A DNA stretch of 64,000 bases, taken from the NCBI GenBank assembly GCA_025059745.1, contig JANXDH010000004.1, positions 235,783 to 299,782 on the forward strand, read 5' to 3'. Below the pieces are notes generated by a model, which ran no database searches, was not told where the DNA came from, and saw only the letters and a list, made by a program, of their open reading frames with translations. This document shows positions 26,670-34,677 of this stretch, piece after piece. This DNA is from Aigarchaeota archaeon. Its GTDB lineage: Archaea > Thermoproteota > Nitrososphaeria_A > Caldarchaeales > Calditenuaceae. The translations under genes were made by a program, and so were the position numbers. Position 1 is the stretch's first letter, and every line of letters begins with the position of its first letter.

Positions 26670-28079
26670 TTAACTGACCCTCTTAGACCTCCTCTCATGC
26701 TCCTCGTCGCTGTACTGCACGTACTTCAGGATTATCGGGCACCAGGACTTCTCCGGACAGTATCCGAGGTGTTTGCACTTCTCGCCCATCACGGATGAGA
26801 GTTCACTACTCCTGGTCGCTATCTCGCGCCAGACTCGGTAGGCGATCGCACGCTCCTCCCATTGAGCGTAGCTACAGGTCCTAGTCGCGACGAAACCGGT
26901 CGGGTAGATGAGGTTGAAGAGGTTGTATCTCCTGATCGCAAAGACCACGAGGGACTGAGGGAGGGCGTAGGGTGCCGCGATCGGATAACCACCGTCCTTG
27001 AGGTCCTCGTAGAGCTCTAGCATGGTCCTACAGGCCTCTAGGTACTCGTCAACGAGTCCGCGTTTACTCTTCAGGGAGGGTGGTACGACGACTCCGCTCT
27101 CAATGCCTTTACGCAACGTCCTTGACGCGGCCGCGTGGACCGACTCGACTGAGGTGGGAACGGTACGGTGCCTTATCGCTTGGTGTAGAGCAACGAGTGA
27201 TAGCCCCTCTATAGTCAGCGCTCCAAATGTAGTCGCATACGAGCTCACCACATCCCCCCTTCCGACCATCATCATCTCCGTTAAACTCCTCGGTACTGAG
27301 AGCTCGAGGAGTACCGTGTCTTCCTTTTGCAACTCTCTCCCAGCGACCCTCTCGATCAGATCGTCAGGAGGCCTGAACGGGTTAGATATCGGGTAATAGA
27401 CCTCACCACTGTCGAAGCTCAACCTGGATTGAAAGATCATCGGAGATATCGACTCGATGACCTCAGAGAACCTCTCAGCCCATAAACCCACCTCTAGTGG
27501 GAAGGAGCCCCTCCGCTTGAGCAGGTGAACGTAGGCCTCAAATGAGACTGCAGAGAAGAGCGAGGTGGCGGATGAGAGTGGGAGGACGTATCTGGCGTCC
27601 TCGATCTCGACCCCCTCCGAGACGAACCTCTTGTAAGATCGATAGCAAGCGTCTAGTGCATCGTTGAACTCCCTCTCCAACTCCGTACCCCTCACCTCGG
27701 CGGGAACCAGCAACCTCTCACGGGTCATCTCAAACCTCCGTTGACTCTCCTGGAGGTGGCTCCCAAAGGGCGGGGAGACAAGCAGCAGAGAGAGCAATCT
27801 GCTACACTCCCTGACCTCATAAAAGACCGTGAGAGAAGTGGAGAGCGATGCGTGACCTCTCCTCGTCGACTCGTAGTGCACCTTCGCGACGAAGTCCTTG
27901 AGGTCCTTCCCGGCCTTGATGGAACGCTCCGCCCTTTTCTTCACAGATACTCCCTCGAAAGTTCCCACCCCCTCGAGGGCCACCACCTCATCGGGTTGCA
28001 GCTTAACGTCTCCGAGCTCAGCGACCGGGCCGTACGATAATATCTCGACCTCTAACTGGTCAGTGTATCTAGTCCTCAA
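26670..28079 (-). CDS. Duplicated ThyX-like flavin-dependent thymidylate synthase fold
   Basis: A 469-residue protein that looks like two ThyX-like halves fused. The second half has RHRTVPTSVES, which fits the ThyX RHRx7S signature, and RRYNLFN...TRTCSYAQWEERA. The first half has a relic version: RRGHASLSTS, then SQRRFEMTRERLLVP. The tail contains CKHLGYCPEKSWC, a possible metal site. Ordinary ThyX is ~220-250 residues and tetrameric, so this fusion would make a pseudo-tetramer from two chains. Whether it makes dTMP is unproven; no other thymidylate synthase is in the window. Confidence 0.72.
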   Translation of the reverse strand: MRTRYTDQLEVEILSYGPVAELGDVKLQPDEVVALEGVGTFEGVSVKKRAERSIKAGKDLKDFVAKVHYESTRRGHASLSTSLTVFYEVRECSRLLSLLLVSPPFGSHLQESQRRFEMTRERLLVPAEVRGTELEREFNDALDACYRSYKRFVSEGVEIEDARYVLPLSSATSLFSAVSFEAYVHLLKRRGSFPLEVGLWAERFSEVIESISPMIFQSRLSFDSGEVYYPISNPFRPPDDLIERVAGRELQKEDTVLLELSVPRSLTEMMMVGRGDVVSSYATTFGALTIEGLSLVALHQAIRHRTVPTSVESVHAAASRTLRKGIESGVVVPPSLKSKRGLVDEYLEACRTMLELYEDLKDGGYPIAAPYALPQSLVVFAIRRYNLFNLIYPTGFVATRTCSYAQWEERAIAYRVWREIATRSSELSSVMGEKCKHLGYCPEKSWCPIILKYVQYSDEEHERRSKRVS

Positions 28080-28132
28080 GGATCACCCCTATAATCCAAG
28101 CCGACCACGGTAAAAGTGTTTTAAGTTCAGAC

Positions 28133-28190
28133 GGTCAGACTGCCCGTCGTGGATCATCCGAAGAGTCCACTTGGACGTTGGTCATCATCC
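28133..28190 (-). ncRNA. Candidate C/D-box sRNA
   Basis: In the gap between two minus-strand genes, the minus strand reads a perfect box C ATGATGA (28188-28182) and box D CTGA (28138-28135), 54 nt from end to end, normal for archaeal C/D guide RNAs. A C'-like GGATGAT lies between them; D' is imperfect. The stretch before box D (gacgggcagt) would be the guide. A TATA box lies about 31 nt upstream of box C. Target methylation site not established. Confidence 0.6.
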
Positions 28191-28214
28191 CAATCTCTAG
28201 TTCCTCGACCATGG

Positions 28215-28223
28215 TTTATAAAT
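28215..28223 (-). promoter_or_regulatory. TATA box for candidate sRNA
   Basis: atttataaa on the minus strand is centred about 26 nt before the predicted RNA 5' end near 28193. No coding start lies at that distance, which supports an RNA transcript. Confidence 0.55.
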
Positions 28224-28239
28224 CTAAGGTCTTGAGCGT

Positions 28240-29055
28240 TCAAGTGACCACCATACGTTTGAACTGCTGACCCTGCTTGAACATCAATATCTCAATCAGG
28301 TTTTCTATACCCGAGGTCCTTATCTTTCGCGCAAGCACCTCCTCGACTTGGAAGACCCCGGCCTCGTTCTCCATGTGGACGTCTATCCTGATGGGCCTCT
28401 CCGTGCCAGGAGCTATCTCAACGCCCTTTATCGATAACGCCGAGAACGCGTGTATGTCCGATTTGCCGTGCTTGTACGGTAACCTCGCGCGTCCCTCTGA
28501 CATATCTGTCCCATCCGCGACCTTCACGACCCCGGACTCGAGCGTGAGACATTGTACTGACTCATCGTGGGCAAAGACGCAGTGTAGTACCTCCTGCCTG
28601 ACTCTCCTCTCCACTCTCCTATCAGTATAGATCTCCCTCAAGACGTCGACCAATATGTCACCGGCTATGAACACGCCCGTGACGTGGTGAAATGTCCTGT
28701 GGACCATGTTACCTAAGTCGTGAAGGTAAGAGGCGGCCAGCGTTATGACTTTTGAGTCCTCTATATCCAAGAGTGGTCTAGCGACTTTCGTCAATACCTC
28801 TCTGCCGTTATTGGATAGCAGTATGTCCAGCATCTCTAGCGCTGCGCCAGCAACTATCCTGACGTGCGTGATCCCGTGATCGTTGTAGTACATCCTCTTG
28901 ACGACCAGCTCGTTGCAGAGATTCAGATAGTCCTGGAGTTCTTCGTTCGATTCCAAAGACTGGTACAACCTCTCGAGTTTCCGACTCCCCTCGACCTTCT
29001 CCCTCACGAGCCTTTGAGAGACTCGAACCACGTCAGCTTCTAATTCACTAATCAA
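28240..29055 (-). CDS. HD-domain phosphohydrolase
   Basis: A 271-residue HD superfamily protein. Metal ligands are visible as NDHGITHV, YLHDLGN and CVFAHDES. The C-terminal ~70 residues (IRIDVHMENEAGVFQVEEVL) form a conserved alpha/beta extension seen in archaeal HD proteins of unknown substrate. Substrates might be nucleotides or cyclic nucleotides; the sequence does not decide. ATG 29055 is followed downstream by the sRNA candidate. It is divergent from the DUF4443 gene. Confidence 0.78.
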   Translation of the reverse strand: MISELEADVVRVSQRLVREKVEGSRKLERLYQSLESNEELQDYLNLCNELVVKRMYYNDHGITHVRIVAGAALEMLDILLSNNGREVLTKVARPLLDIEDSKVITLAASYLHDLGNMVHRTFHHVTGVFIAGDILVDVLREIYTDRRVERRVRQEVLHCVFAHDESVQCLTLESGVVKVADGTDMSEGRARLPYKHGKSDIHAFSALSIKGVEIAPGTERPIRIDVHMENEAGVFQVEEVLARKIRTSGIENLIEILMFKQGQQFKRMVVT

Positions 29056-29119
29056 TAAAAGCGTATATACCCGACCTCCGGAAAGGGTTAATGCCGAGGG
29101 CGCGAGTGATCAATATAGA

Positions 29120-29752
29120 ATGCAGCACCAGTTCTTCGAGGAGATAAAGAGGGCTGCGTCGGCCGTCAGCCCAGGCCCCCTACCGCAGTTCACCCTCCCC
29201 CACCTCATAAAGGCGATAACGTTGATCGGCGAGATGAAGGGCATAGGTAGAAAGCGGGTCTCCGAGATCATGGGTATAGGTGAGGGTACCGCGAGGACCA
29301 TGATCCAGCGATTGCAGGACCTCGGTCTTATTGAGGTGAGCCGGGGGGGCTGTAAGCTCACCAGTAAGGGAGAGGAGGTCTACGAGTCCTTGAGGAGGTT
29401 GATCCAAGGCCCCTTCACCGTCAAGATGAGCGGGGTCTGGGAGTACTCCGCGAACGTAGGTGTTCTGATAAGGGGAGCTAGTAAACTGATAAAGTACGGG
29501 ATAGAGCAACGCGACGCGGCCGTGAGGTACGGCGCTAAAGGTGCCCTGACGGTCATTCGTCAGGACGGGAGGTTGGTGATGCCGGGTTCCAGCGACGTCA
29601 CGAGCGAGTACCCGGTCTTCGCGGACTCTCTGGAGAGGACCTTTAGACCCAGGGACGGGGACGTGATAATAATAGTCGGAGCTGCCGACGAACTGAAGGC
29701 CGAGTTGGGCGCCATAGCGGCAATCCTGGTGACCCTAGGACTGGAGAGTTAA
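29120..29752 (+). CDS. DUF4443 winged-helix transcription regulator
   Basis: A 210-residue archaeal regulator. The N-terminal ~85 residues form a winged helix (IGRKRVSEIMGIGEGTARTMIQRLQDLGLIEV). The C-terminal DUF4443 half contains LIRGASKLIKYGIEQRDAAVRYGAKGA and a hydrophobic end, likely a ligand or dimerisation domain. The target is unknown. It is convergent with Hsp20, 2 nt apart. Confidence 0.82.
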   Translation: MQHQFFEEIKRAASAVSPGPLPQFTLPHLIKAITLIGEMKGIGRKRVSEIMGIGEGTARTMIQRLQDLGLIEVSRGGCKLTSKGEEVYESLRRLIQGPFTVKMSGVWEYSANVGVLIRGASKLIKYGIEQRDAAVRYGAKGALTVIRQDGRLVMPGSSDVTSEYPVFADSLERTFRPRDGDVIIIVGAADELKAELGAIAAILVTLGLES

Positions 29753-29754
29753 TC

Positions 29755-30171
29755 TTACTCCACCTTGATCCTGTAACCCTTGACCTTCTTCGCGACCCTG
29801 ACCTCCAGGACCCCCTCCTTGTACTTGGTGGTGACTCTGTTAACGTCGACGTCTAGAGGTAATGATACCTCGGTCCTGTACCTCTCGAACTCGAAACGTC
29901 CCAAACGAGCGAGCGGGTGTGCGGTACACGGAGCCTCGAGGACCATACGGCTCTCATCGATCTCTAACCTTATGTCCTCCCTCCTGACCCCCGGCAGATC
30001 GAACGTCACTACTACCTCATCGGGCGTCTCGATCACCTCGTAGAGCGGTTCCATGCAGCGCGACTTCACCTCCCCCTCTTTCAGACTGATGAGGAATCTC
30101 TCTATCTCGCGCTCCATCTCCTCTATCTCTGAGATCAGATCGAAGAACCTCCTCCTCCTGTACAACTCCAA
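29755..30171 (-). CDS. Small heat-shock protein Hsp20
   Basis: A 138-residue alpha-crystallin-type chaperone. The central domain has VVTFDLPGVRREDIRLEI and KEGVLEVRV, and the C-terminus ends with the IxV motif (YRIKV) used to bind neighbouring dimers. TTG 30171 abuts the stop of the upstream PAC2 gene, so the two share a transcript: an ATP-independent holdase with a proteasome-assembly-type factor. Confidence 0.88.
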   Translation of the reverse strand: MELYRRRRFFDLISEIEEMEREIERFLISLKEGEVKSRCMEPLYEVIETPDEVVVTFDLPGVRREDIRLEIDESRMVLEAPCTAHPLARLGRFEFERYRTEVSLPLDVDVNRVTTKYKEGVLEVRVAKKVKGYRIKVE

Positions 30172-30945
30172 TCACCTGATGTAACCGGGCGCCTGTTCCA
30201 TCTCAAGCCCCTTGGGTAACTGGGTTAGGTGACTCGCAGTCCTCCTCATCAGGTCCCTCAGCCGCATCTTCAGCTCGTCCGCCTCCCTCACTAGGGGGTC
30301 TATCGGCACTTCTATACCGAGGAGCTTGTTGAGGAACGCGACGATCTCCGCCGCGGCCCCCGGATCGGGATATCTGAAGTGACTCTGAGCGAGCGCGATG
30401 AGCACCCTTGAGCCTCGAAGGTTTGCCTCCCTTATCAAGGCGGCCTTGATGCCGGTGATGAAACCGTTCTCAAGGGGTGCGGTCATCCCCGTTGAGAGGG
30501 AGAGCCTCATCAACTCCTCATCGTTAGAGATGACGTACACTTGAGGTCTCTCTATATCTATCCGAGTGGGCTCGGCCAACCCACCGACGCTTATTATGTT
30601 GGGCGCGTCGAGCTTGTTACTCATCTCCACTAGAACCGAGGCTAACGTCTCGATACCTGATAGCGGTATCGGTACGTCCGAGTACGCGATGTAGAACTTC
30701 TTACGGTTGTCCGCTGAGCTCAGGTATAACCTGCACGGCTCGTAGATCTTCGAGTTCTGGACTGTGATGATCGGAGGTAGGTCCTCTAACCTCATGTGAC
30801 CCACCACGCTGCTGTCCAGCTGCGAGATCAGATACGACGTAGCTATAGTGCCGACCAGACCAACGTCAGGGAACCCCTCAATTATGGATGTCTTCTTCTG
30901 AGCGCTCTTCATATCTATGTGGAACGGTGCTGTAGCGTCTGACAC
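30172..30945 (-). CDS. PAC2-family (proteasome assembly chaperone-like) protein
   Basis: A 257-residue PAC2-family protein. The signature EGFPDVGLVGTIATSYLI is near residue 23, followed by GHMRLEDLPPI and a C-terminal helical coil. In archaea, these proteins are related to proteasome assembly factors (PbaA/PbaB) but not every member acts there. ATG 30945 is ~31 nt after a minus-strand TATA-like ctttatacac. It leads directly into Hsp20. Confidence 0.85.
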   Translation of the reverse strand: MSDATAPFHIDMKSAQKKTSIIEGFPDVGLVGTIATSYLISQLDSSVVGHMRLEDLPPIITVQNSKIYEPCRLYLSSADNRKKFYIAYSDVPIPLSGIETLASVLVEMSNKLDAPNIISVGGLAEPTRIDIERPQVYVISNDEELMRLSLSTGMTAPLENGFITGIKAALIREANLRGSRVLIALAQSHFRYPDPGAAAEIVAFLNKLLGIEVPIDPLVREADELKMRLRDLMRRTASHLTQLPKGLEMEQAPGYIR

Positions 30946-31021
30946 TCCGGTAGTTCATTCTAGCAGGTCGTGTATAAAGTTATCTTAAACAAATAAATGG
31001 TGGCTCAGGGAGATTTAATCT

Positions 31022-31687
31022 GTGAGACATCTACTGAAGGAGAGGGAAAGGCAACTGGTTACTAACAAGTTGAACAATTACCTTAAGGATGAGGTGAGAC
31101 TCATACTCTTCACTCAGGAGTTCGAGTGCGAGTACTGCAATTTAACGAGGAGCCTAGCCGAAGAGCTCTCCGCGATCGATAGTAGGGTGAGGTTGGAGAT
31201 CTACGACCTCAAAGCTGATGAGGACAAGGCCGTGAGGTTCAGGGTTGACAAGGTCCCCGCGCTCCTTATACACGGTAGGAAAGAGTACAAGGTCCGGTAC
31301 TTCGGCGTCCCTAGCGGTTACGAGTTCTCCGCATTGCTTGACGACATCATAGACGTCTCTCGTGGTGAGACCGGCCTATCCTCCACGACCAAGGAGCAAC
31401 TGAGGTCCGTGAAGAGGCCTGTGCACATCCAGGTGTTCGTGACGCCCACGTGCCCTTACTGTCCACGCGCGGTGAGGCTAGCACATCAGATGGCGATAGA
31501 GAACGAGAACGTGATGGGCGATATGATAGAGTCGATCGAGTTCCCGCACCTCTCTACCAGGTATCAGGTGATGGCGGTTCCCAAGGTCATCATCAACGAG
31601 TCTTTCTCCTTCGAGGGCGCACTGCCGGAGCATCTCTTCCTACAGTACGTCATGTTGGCGGCCTCTGAGAACCCCCTCAGCAAGTGA
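31022..31687 (+). CDS. Protein disulfide oxidoreductase (PDO), two thioredoxin folds
   Basis: A 221-residue PDO of the type found in hyperthermophiles, with two tandem thioredoxin/glutaredoxin units. The N-terminal active site is CEYC (residue ~38), the C-terminal one CPYC (residue ~154). These enzymes make and shuffle disulfides in thermophile cytoplasm. GTG 31022 follows a TATA-like aaataaatgg by 30 nt. Rnp4 follows 30 nt later on the same strand. Confidence 0.88.
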   Translation: MRHLLKERERQLVTNKLNNYLKDEVRLILFTQEFECEYCNLTRSLAEELSAIDSRVRLEIYDLKADEDKAVRFRVDKVPALLIHGRKEYKVRYFGVPSGYEFSALLDDIIDVSRGETGLSSTTKEQLRSVKRPVHIQVFVTPTCPYCPRAVRLAHQMAIENENVMGDMIESIEFPHLSTRYQVMAVPKVIINESFSFEGALPEHLFLQYVMLAASENPLSK

Positions 31688-31717
31688 GACCATAACTGGA
31701 GGGATCGTAACTCGGAC

Positions 31718-32038
31718 TTGAGGAGGGACCTCTCGAGGATAGGAGGGGGCGGCAAGAGAGTCGACAAAATCATGACGGAGGTGACCAGGCTGCTCGAGAT
31801 AGCGATGACGACCGATGACGAGGTACTGATGAGGTCCGCGGTGAGACACGCGCTTTCGATCGCTGAGAAGACTGGTCTCAGGGTACCGAGGAGGTACTCC
31901 CTCTACATCTGCAGGGGTTGCAGATCGGTCATGAGAGCCTCTACCGGGGTGAGGGTGAGGACCCGTGTTGAAAGGGGCGGGAAGCTCGTGATCAGGTGCG
32001 GGGTCTGCGGCCGTATCAAGAGGGTACCGATCGGGTGA
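31718..32038 (+). CDS. rnp4: RNase P protein component 4 (Rpp21/Rnp4)
   Basis: RNase P trims the 5' ends of pre-tRNA; this is one of its archaeal protein subunits. The 106-residue protein has two helices with LLEIAMTTDDEVLMRSAVRHALSIAEK, then the zinc ribbon CRGC...CGVC. Length and layout match Rpp21/Rpr2. TTG 31718 is the likely start. A second RNase P subunit (Rnp3) is at 56358. Confidence 0.87.
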   Translation: MRRDLSRIGGGGKRVDKIMTEVTRLLEIAMTTDDEVLMRSAVRHALSIAEKTGLRVPRRYSLYICRGCRSVMRASTGVRVRTRVERGGKLVIRCGVCGRIKRVPIG

Positions 32039-32056
32039 GGTGGGCGCTCAGTCAGC

Positions 32057-33466
32057 TCAGCGCCTCAACCGTCCTCTCCCCTTCCTTCTGCTCCTGCGCC
32101 TGATAGCGAAGGCGGCTAATGCGGCCAAAAGAGAGAGGAGGAGCGCGAACTCGATGAGGAAGAGACCTAGGCTACCATCGAGTCCCGTAGTGCTCGGGTT
32201 CTGGGGAGCGTTCTCCTCCTCGATCCTCCTGACCGCATCACCGCCCAGTTCGTACCTGCCCACCGTAATCTCTTGGTAGTTATCGTAGATATCGGCGGCC
32301 CTCACCATGACCGTCACGCGGCCCGATAACCCGGTAACTCGGACCTCCGATGAGTATCGATCGCCTCCGATCGACCTCATGACCGCGACCCTCTCTCTGA
32401 ACCCCTCGTCAATCAGAACTACCTGCGGGTACCCAACTGCCAGATCCCTGTCCGGGTCTACGACCCTCGCCTCTACCCTGATCAGAGTTGCGTTAACGAC
32501 ATTGACCCGCGGGTCCTCTATCCTCGGAGGTCTGGAGGTGTAAAGGAGAACTAGCTTCCGTTCGTTCACGGAGAGCACGTATATCGATTTTGAGGAGTAC
32601 ATAGCGACTAGATCGGGCCGTAGAACTCCTAGGTGCTTGACCACCTTCGTGCCCGAGTCGACCTCTGTGACGTAACCCCCAGCGAGATCGACGTGGTATA
32701 TCCTCCTATCAGAGGTCGCGAAGAGGAGAGGGGCGAAGTTCGCGTTGTTGTGTAGCTCAGTACTCGTCTTAAGACCCCTCGGACCGTAAAGGAGGATCTT
32801 GTTATCAGACGTGGCGACCCAGACGTCCTCTCCACTCAGCGCAGATATTCCGGTTATCACGACGCCGACCCGCAACTCGATGAACTCTCTACCATCGATC
32901 GAGTACCTCACCAACCGGTCTCGGTTTGTACCAATCCCCCACACGAAACCGTCGATGCAACCGATGCCGTTCCTCTGCTGAACGTACAGGTCCGCTCTGA
33001 GGGACCCTCGCACGGTCCCAGTCCGATCAACGAACATCACGACCGTACCCCTACCGTCCATACCTACCACGCAGAAGCCCGAGTCAGAGGGCTCCGCTCC
33101 TTCGATTCTGAAGTTACCGAGGCTCAGTTCCCTCACATCAAAAGTATCGGTGTCAATGATGGCCGCTCTGTTCAGTAGACGCGAGTACGTCAGTATCGAG
33201 TTATCGGAGTAAGCTACGTTCAACGTAGCGAACCCCACTCTCACCAACCTTAACCCTCTGGTCTCAGTGTTGTACTGACCCAGAGCGTTCTCCTGTGGTA
33301 GGGCGAACCAGAGGTTCCCGCGACCGTCCGAGACCAGATCCGAGGGCGGGGTGTTGAGCGGAGGATACGGGACCTCTCTAGGGTTCGTGAGTGCAATGGC
33401 CCCCTCTAGGGGGAGTAGTAGCAACACGATCAAGGCTGTCACGAACGCGACTGATCGCGATGACAC
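32057..33466 (-). CDS. Secreted beta-propeller-like protein with C-terminal anchor
   Basis: A 469-residue protein with a signal peptide (VAFVTALIVLLLLPLEGAIA), repeats typical of NHL/YVTN/virginiamycin-lyase-like propellers (GNLWFALPQENALGQYN, IWGIGTNRDRLVRY), a C-terminal Ig-like section and a membrane helix (FALLLSLLAALAAFAI) with a basic tail. It is expected on the outer face of the membrane. GTG 33466 lies about 28 nt after the minus-strand TATA gtttataata. No enzymatic motif is evident. Confidence 0.72.
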   Translation of the reverse strand: MSSRSVAFVTALIVLLLLPLEGAIALTNPREVPYPPLNTPPSDLVSDGRGNLWFALPQENALGQYNTETRGLRLVRVGFATLNVAYSDNSILTYSRLLNRAAIIDTDTFDVRELSLGNFRIEGAEPSDSGFCVVGMDGRGTVVMFVDRTGTVRGSLRADLYVQQRNGIGCIDGFVWGIGTNRDRLVRYSIDGREFIELRVGVVITGISALSGEDVWVATSDNKILLYGPRGLKTSTELHNNANFAPLLFATSDRRIYHVDLAGGYVTEVDSGTKVVKHLGVLRPDLVAMYSSKSIYVLSVNERKLVLLYTSRPPRIEDPRVNVVNATLIRVEARVVDPDRDLAVGYPQVVLIDEGFRERVAVMRSIGGDRYSSEVRVTGLSGRVTVMVRAADIYDNYQEITVGRYELGGDAVRRIEEENAPQNPSTTGLDGSLGLFLIEFALLLSLLAALAAFAIRRRSRRKGRGRLRR

Positions 33467-33660
33467 GACACCATGAGATGACTCCCCTATTATAAACGTA
33501 GAGCGAAAGTACTACCTCCGAGATGGCCAAGATGAACCTAACCAGGCGTAGGCTCTGAGAGACGAGCATCTACGAGAGCGAATGGTAGGATACGGCGTCT
33601 TGCTCTCTACGAGCGACAGTTTAACGTTTATAGGTAGTCTCTACCCTAGCGCTCTGAGCG

Positions 33661-34308
33661 ATGTCTGAAGGCCTCAGGTACTTGGCAGGAGCGTCGGTGG
33701 GTGGAGGGTCGTTAATAGGCATCAGGCTCCTCCAGTCCTCGTACGGTAACCTCCCTTACGTCGATGTGGTCCTACTGGTGCTGCTGGCCGTCGTCCCGGT
33801 CGCCATATGCAGGACGCCGCTACTGAGCGTCGCGTCATCGATGACCGGGGCCACTTTTGGGATAGTAGTCTGGCTGCTCGTCATCCCCCTCGATCCGAAC
33901 TTCTGGCCTTACGACTCGATATCGAGAGCAGTTGGGTTGGTGCCCCTCCTGACCTCAACGCTGACCATCATCTCGGCGAGCGCATCATCTGGTCTCATAG
34001 GTTTACTCATCAGTAGACCTCGGAGGGCGGCAGAGAGGCCAGAGGTAGCTCCTGAGGTAGAGGCCGCGGCACAACCGTCGGCCGAGGTAAAGGTCGAGGC
34101 CCAAGAGGCAGAGGTCCCAAGTGAGGAGAGCGTGGCGGTCCAGACGGGAGAGGCCGAGACCGGTCGCGAGGAGGTAGAATTTACTTCCCAAAGGATAGAG
34201 GAGATACTAGCTAAGGGCGAGGAGGAGATCTACCTCATCTGCAAGTTCTGCTCGGAGCCTGCACCCGGTGGTGCGAAGTTCTGCCCGCACTGCGGGAGAA
34301 AGATATGA
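33661..34308 (+). CDS. Membrane protein with C-terminal zinc ribbon
   Basis: A 215-residue protein: four hydrophobic helices in the first ~120 residues, a long Glu/Ala/Val-rich linker (~125-185), then a cytosolic zinc ribbon CKFC...CPHC at the end. This is a common archaeal layout with unknown function. It is convergent with the next small gene. The TATA-like gtttataggt lies about 30 nt before ATG 33661. Confidence 0.68.
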   Translation: MSEGLRYLAGASVGGGSLIGIRLLQSSYGNLPYVDVVLLVLLAVVPVAICRTPLLSVASSMTGATFGIVVWLLVIPLDPNFWPYDSISRAVGLVPLLTSTLTIISASASSGLIGLLISRPRRAAERPEVAPEVEAAAQPSAEVKVEAQEAEVPSEESVAVQTGEAETGREEVEFTSQRIEEILAKGEEEIYLICKFCSEPAPGGAKFCPHCGRKI

Positions 34309-34313
34309 CGCGT

Positions 34314-34580
34314 CTACTTGGTCTCCTTCTCCAGCCCCTTCTGCTCGGTTAACGACTTCTCCAGCTCTGGGATCGGCTCAGGAGGAGGAGTGCTGGCCAG
34401 TGTGTAACCGATCCAGGCAAGTATGCTCAGTATCCCACCGACCGCCGCGAAGAGGGTTATGCGTATAGCCCATACCTGCCAGGACTCGGGTGCCAGGAAC
34501 ATGAGGTAGCCGTAGACGAATATCCCTATTATACTCGCTCCCAAGAGGAGTCCGCCCATCGTTTTATCCTTCACATCCAC
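34314..34580 (-). CDS. Small two-helix membrane protein
   Basis: An 88-residue protein with two hydrophobic helices (residues ~9-28 and ~38-62), a Pro-rich turn (PPPEP) and an acidic/basic tail (EKETK). No family name known to me. It starts 98 nt from the Lhr helicase start on the other strand. Confidence 0.62.
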   Translation of the reverse strand: MDVKDKTMGGLLLGASIIGIFVYGYLMFLAPESWQVWAIRITLFAAVGGILSILAWIGYTLASTPPPEPIPELEKSLTEQKGLEKETK

Positions 34581-34677
34581 TCACCTCAGTAGTTAACTGA
34601 GTGGCTCTCTTTTTAGCTTTTCTACGGAGAGAACGACTTGGGGTCTTTATATCACTGGGTCGACTATAATCAGGAGG

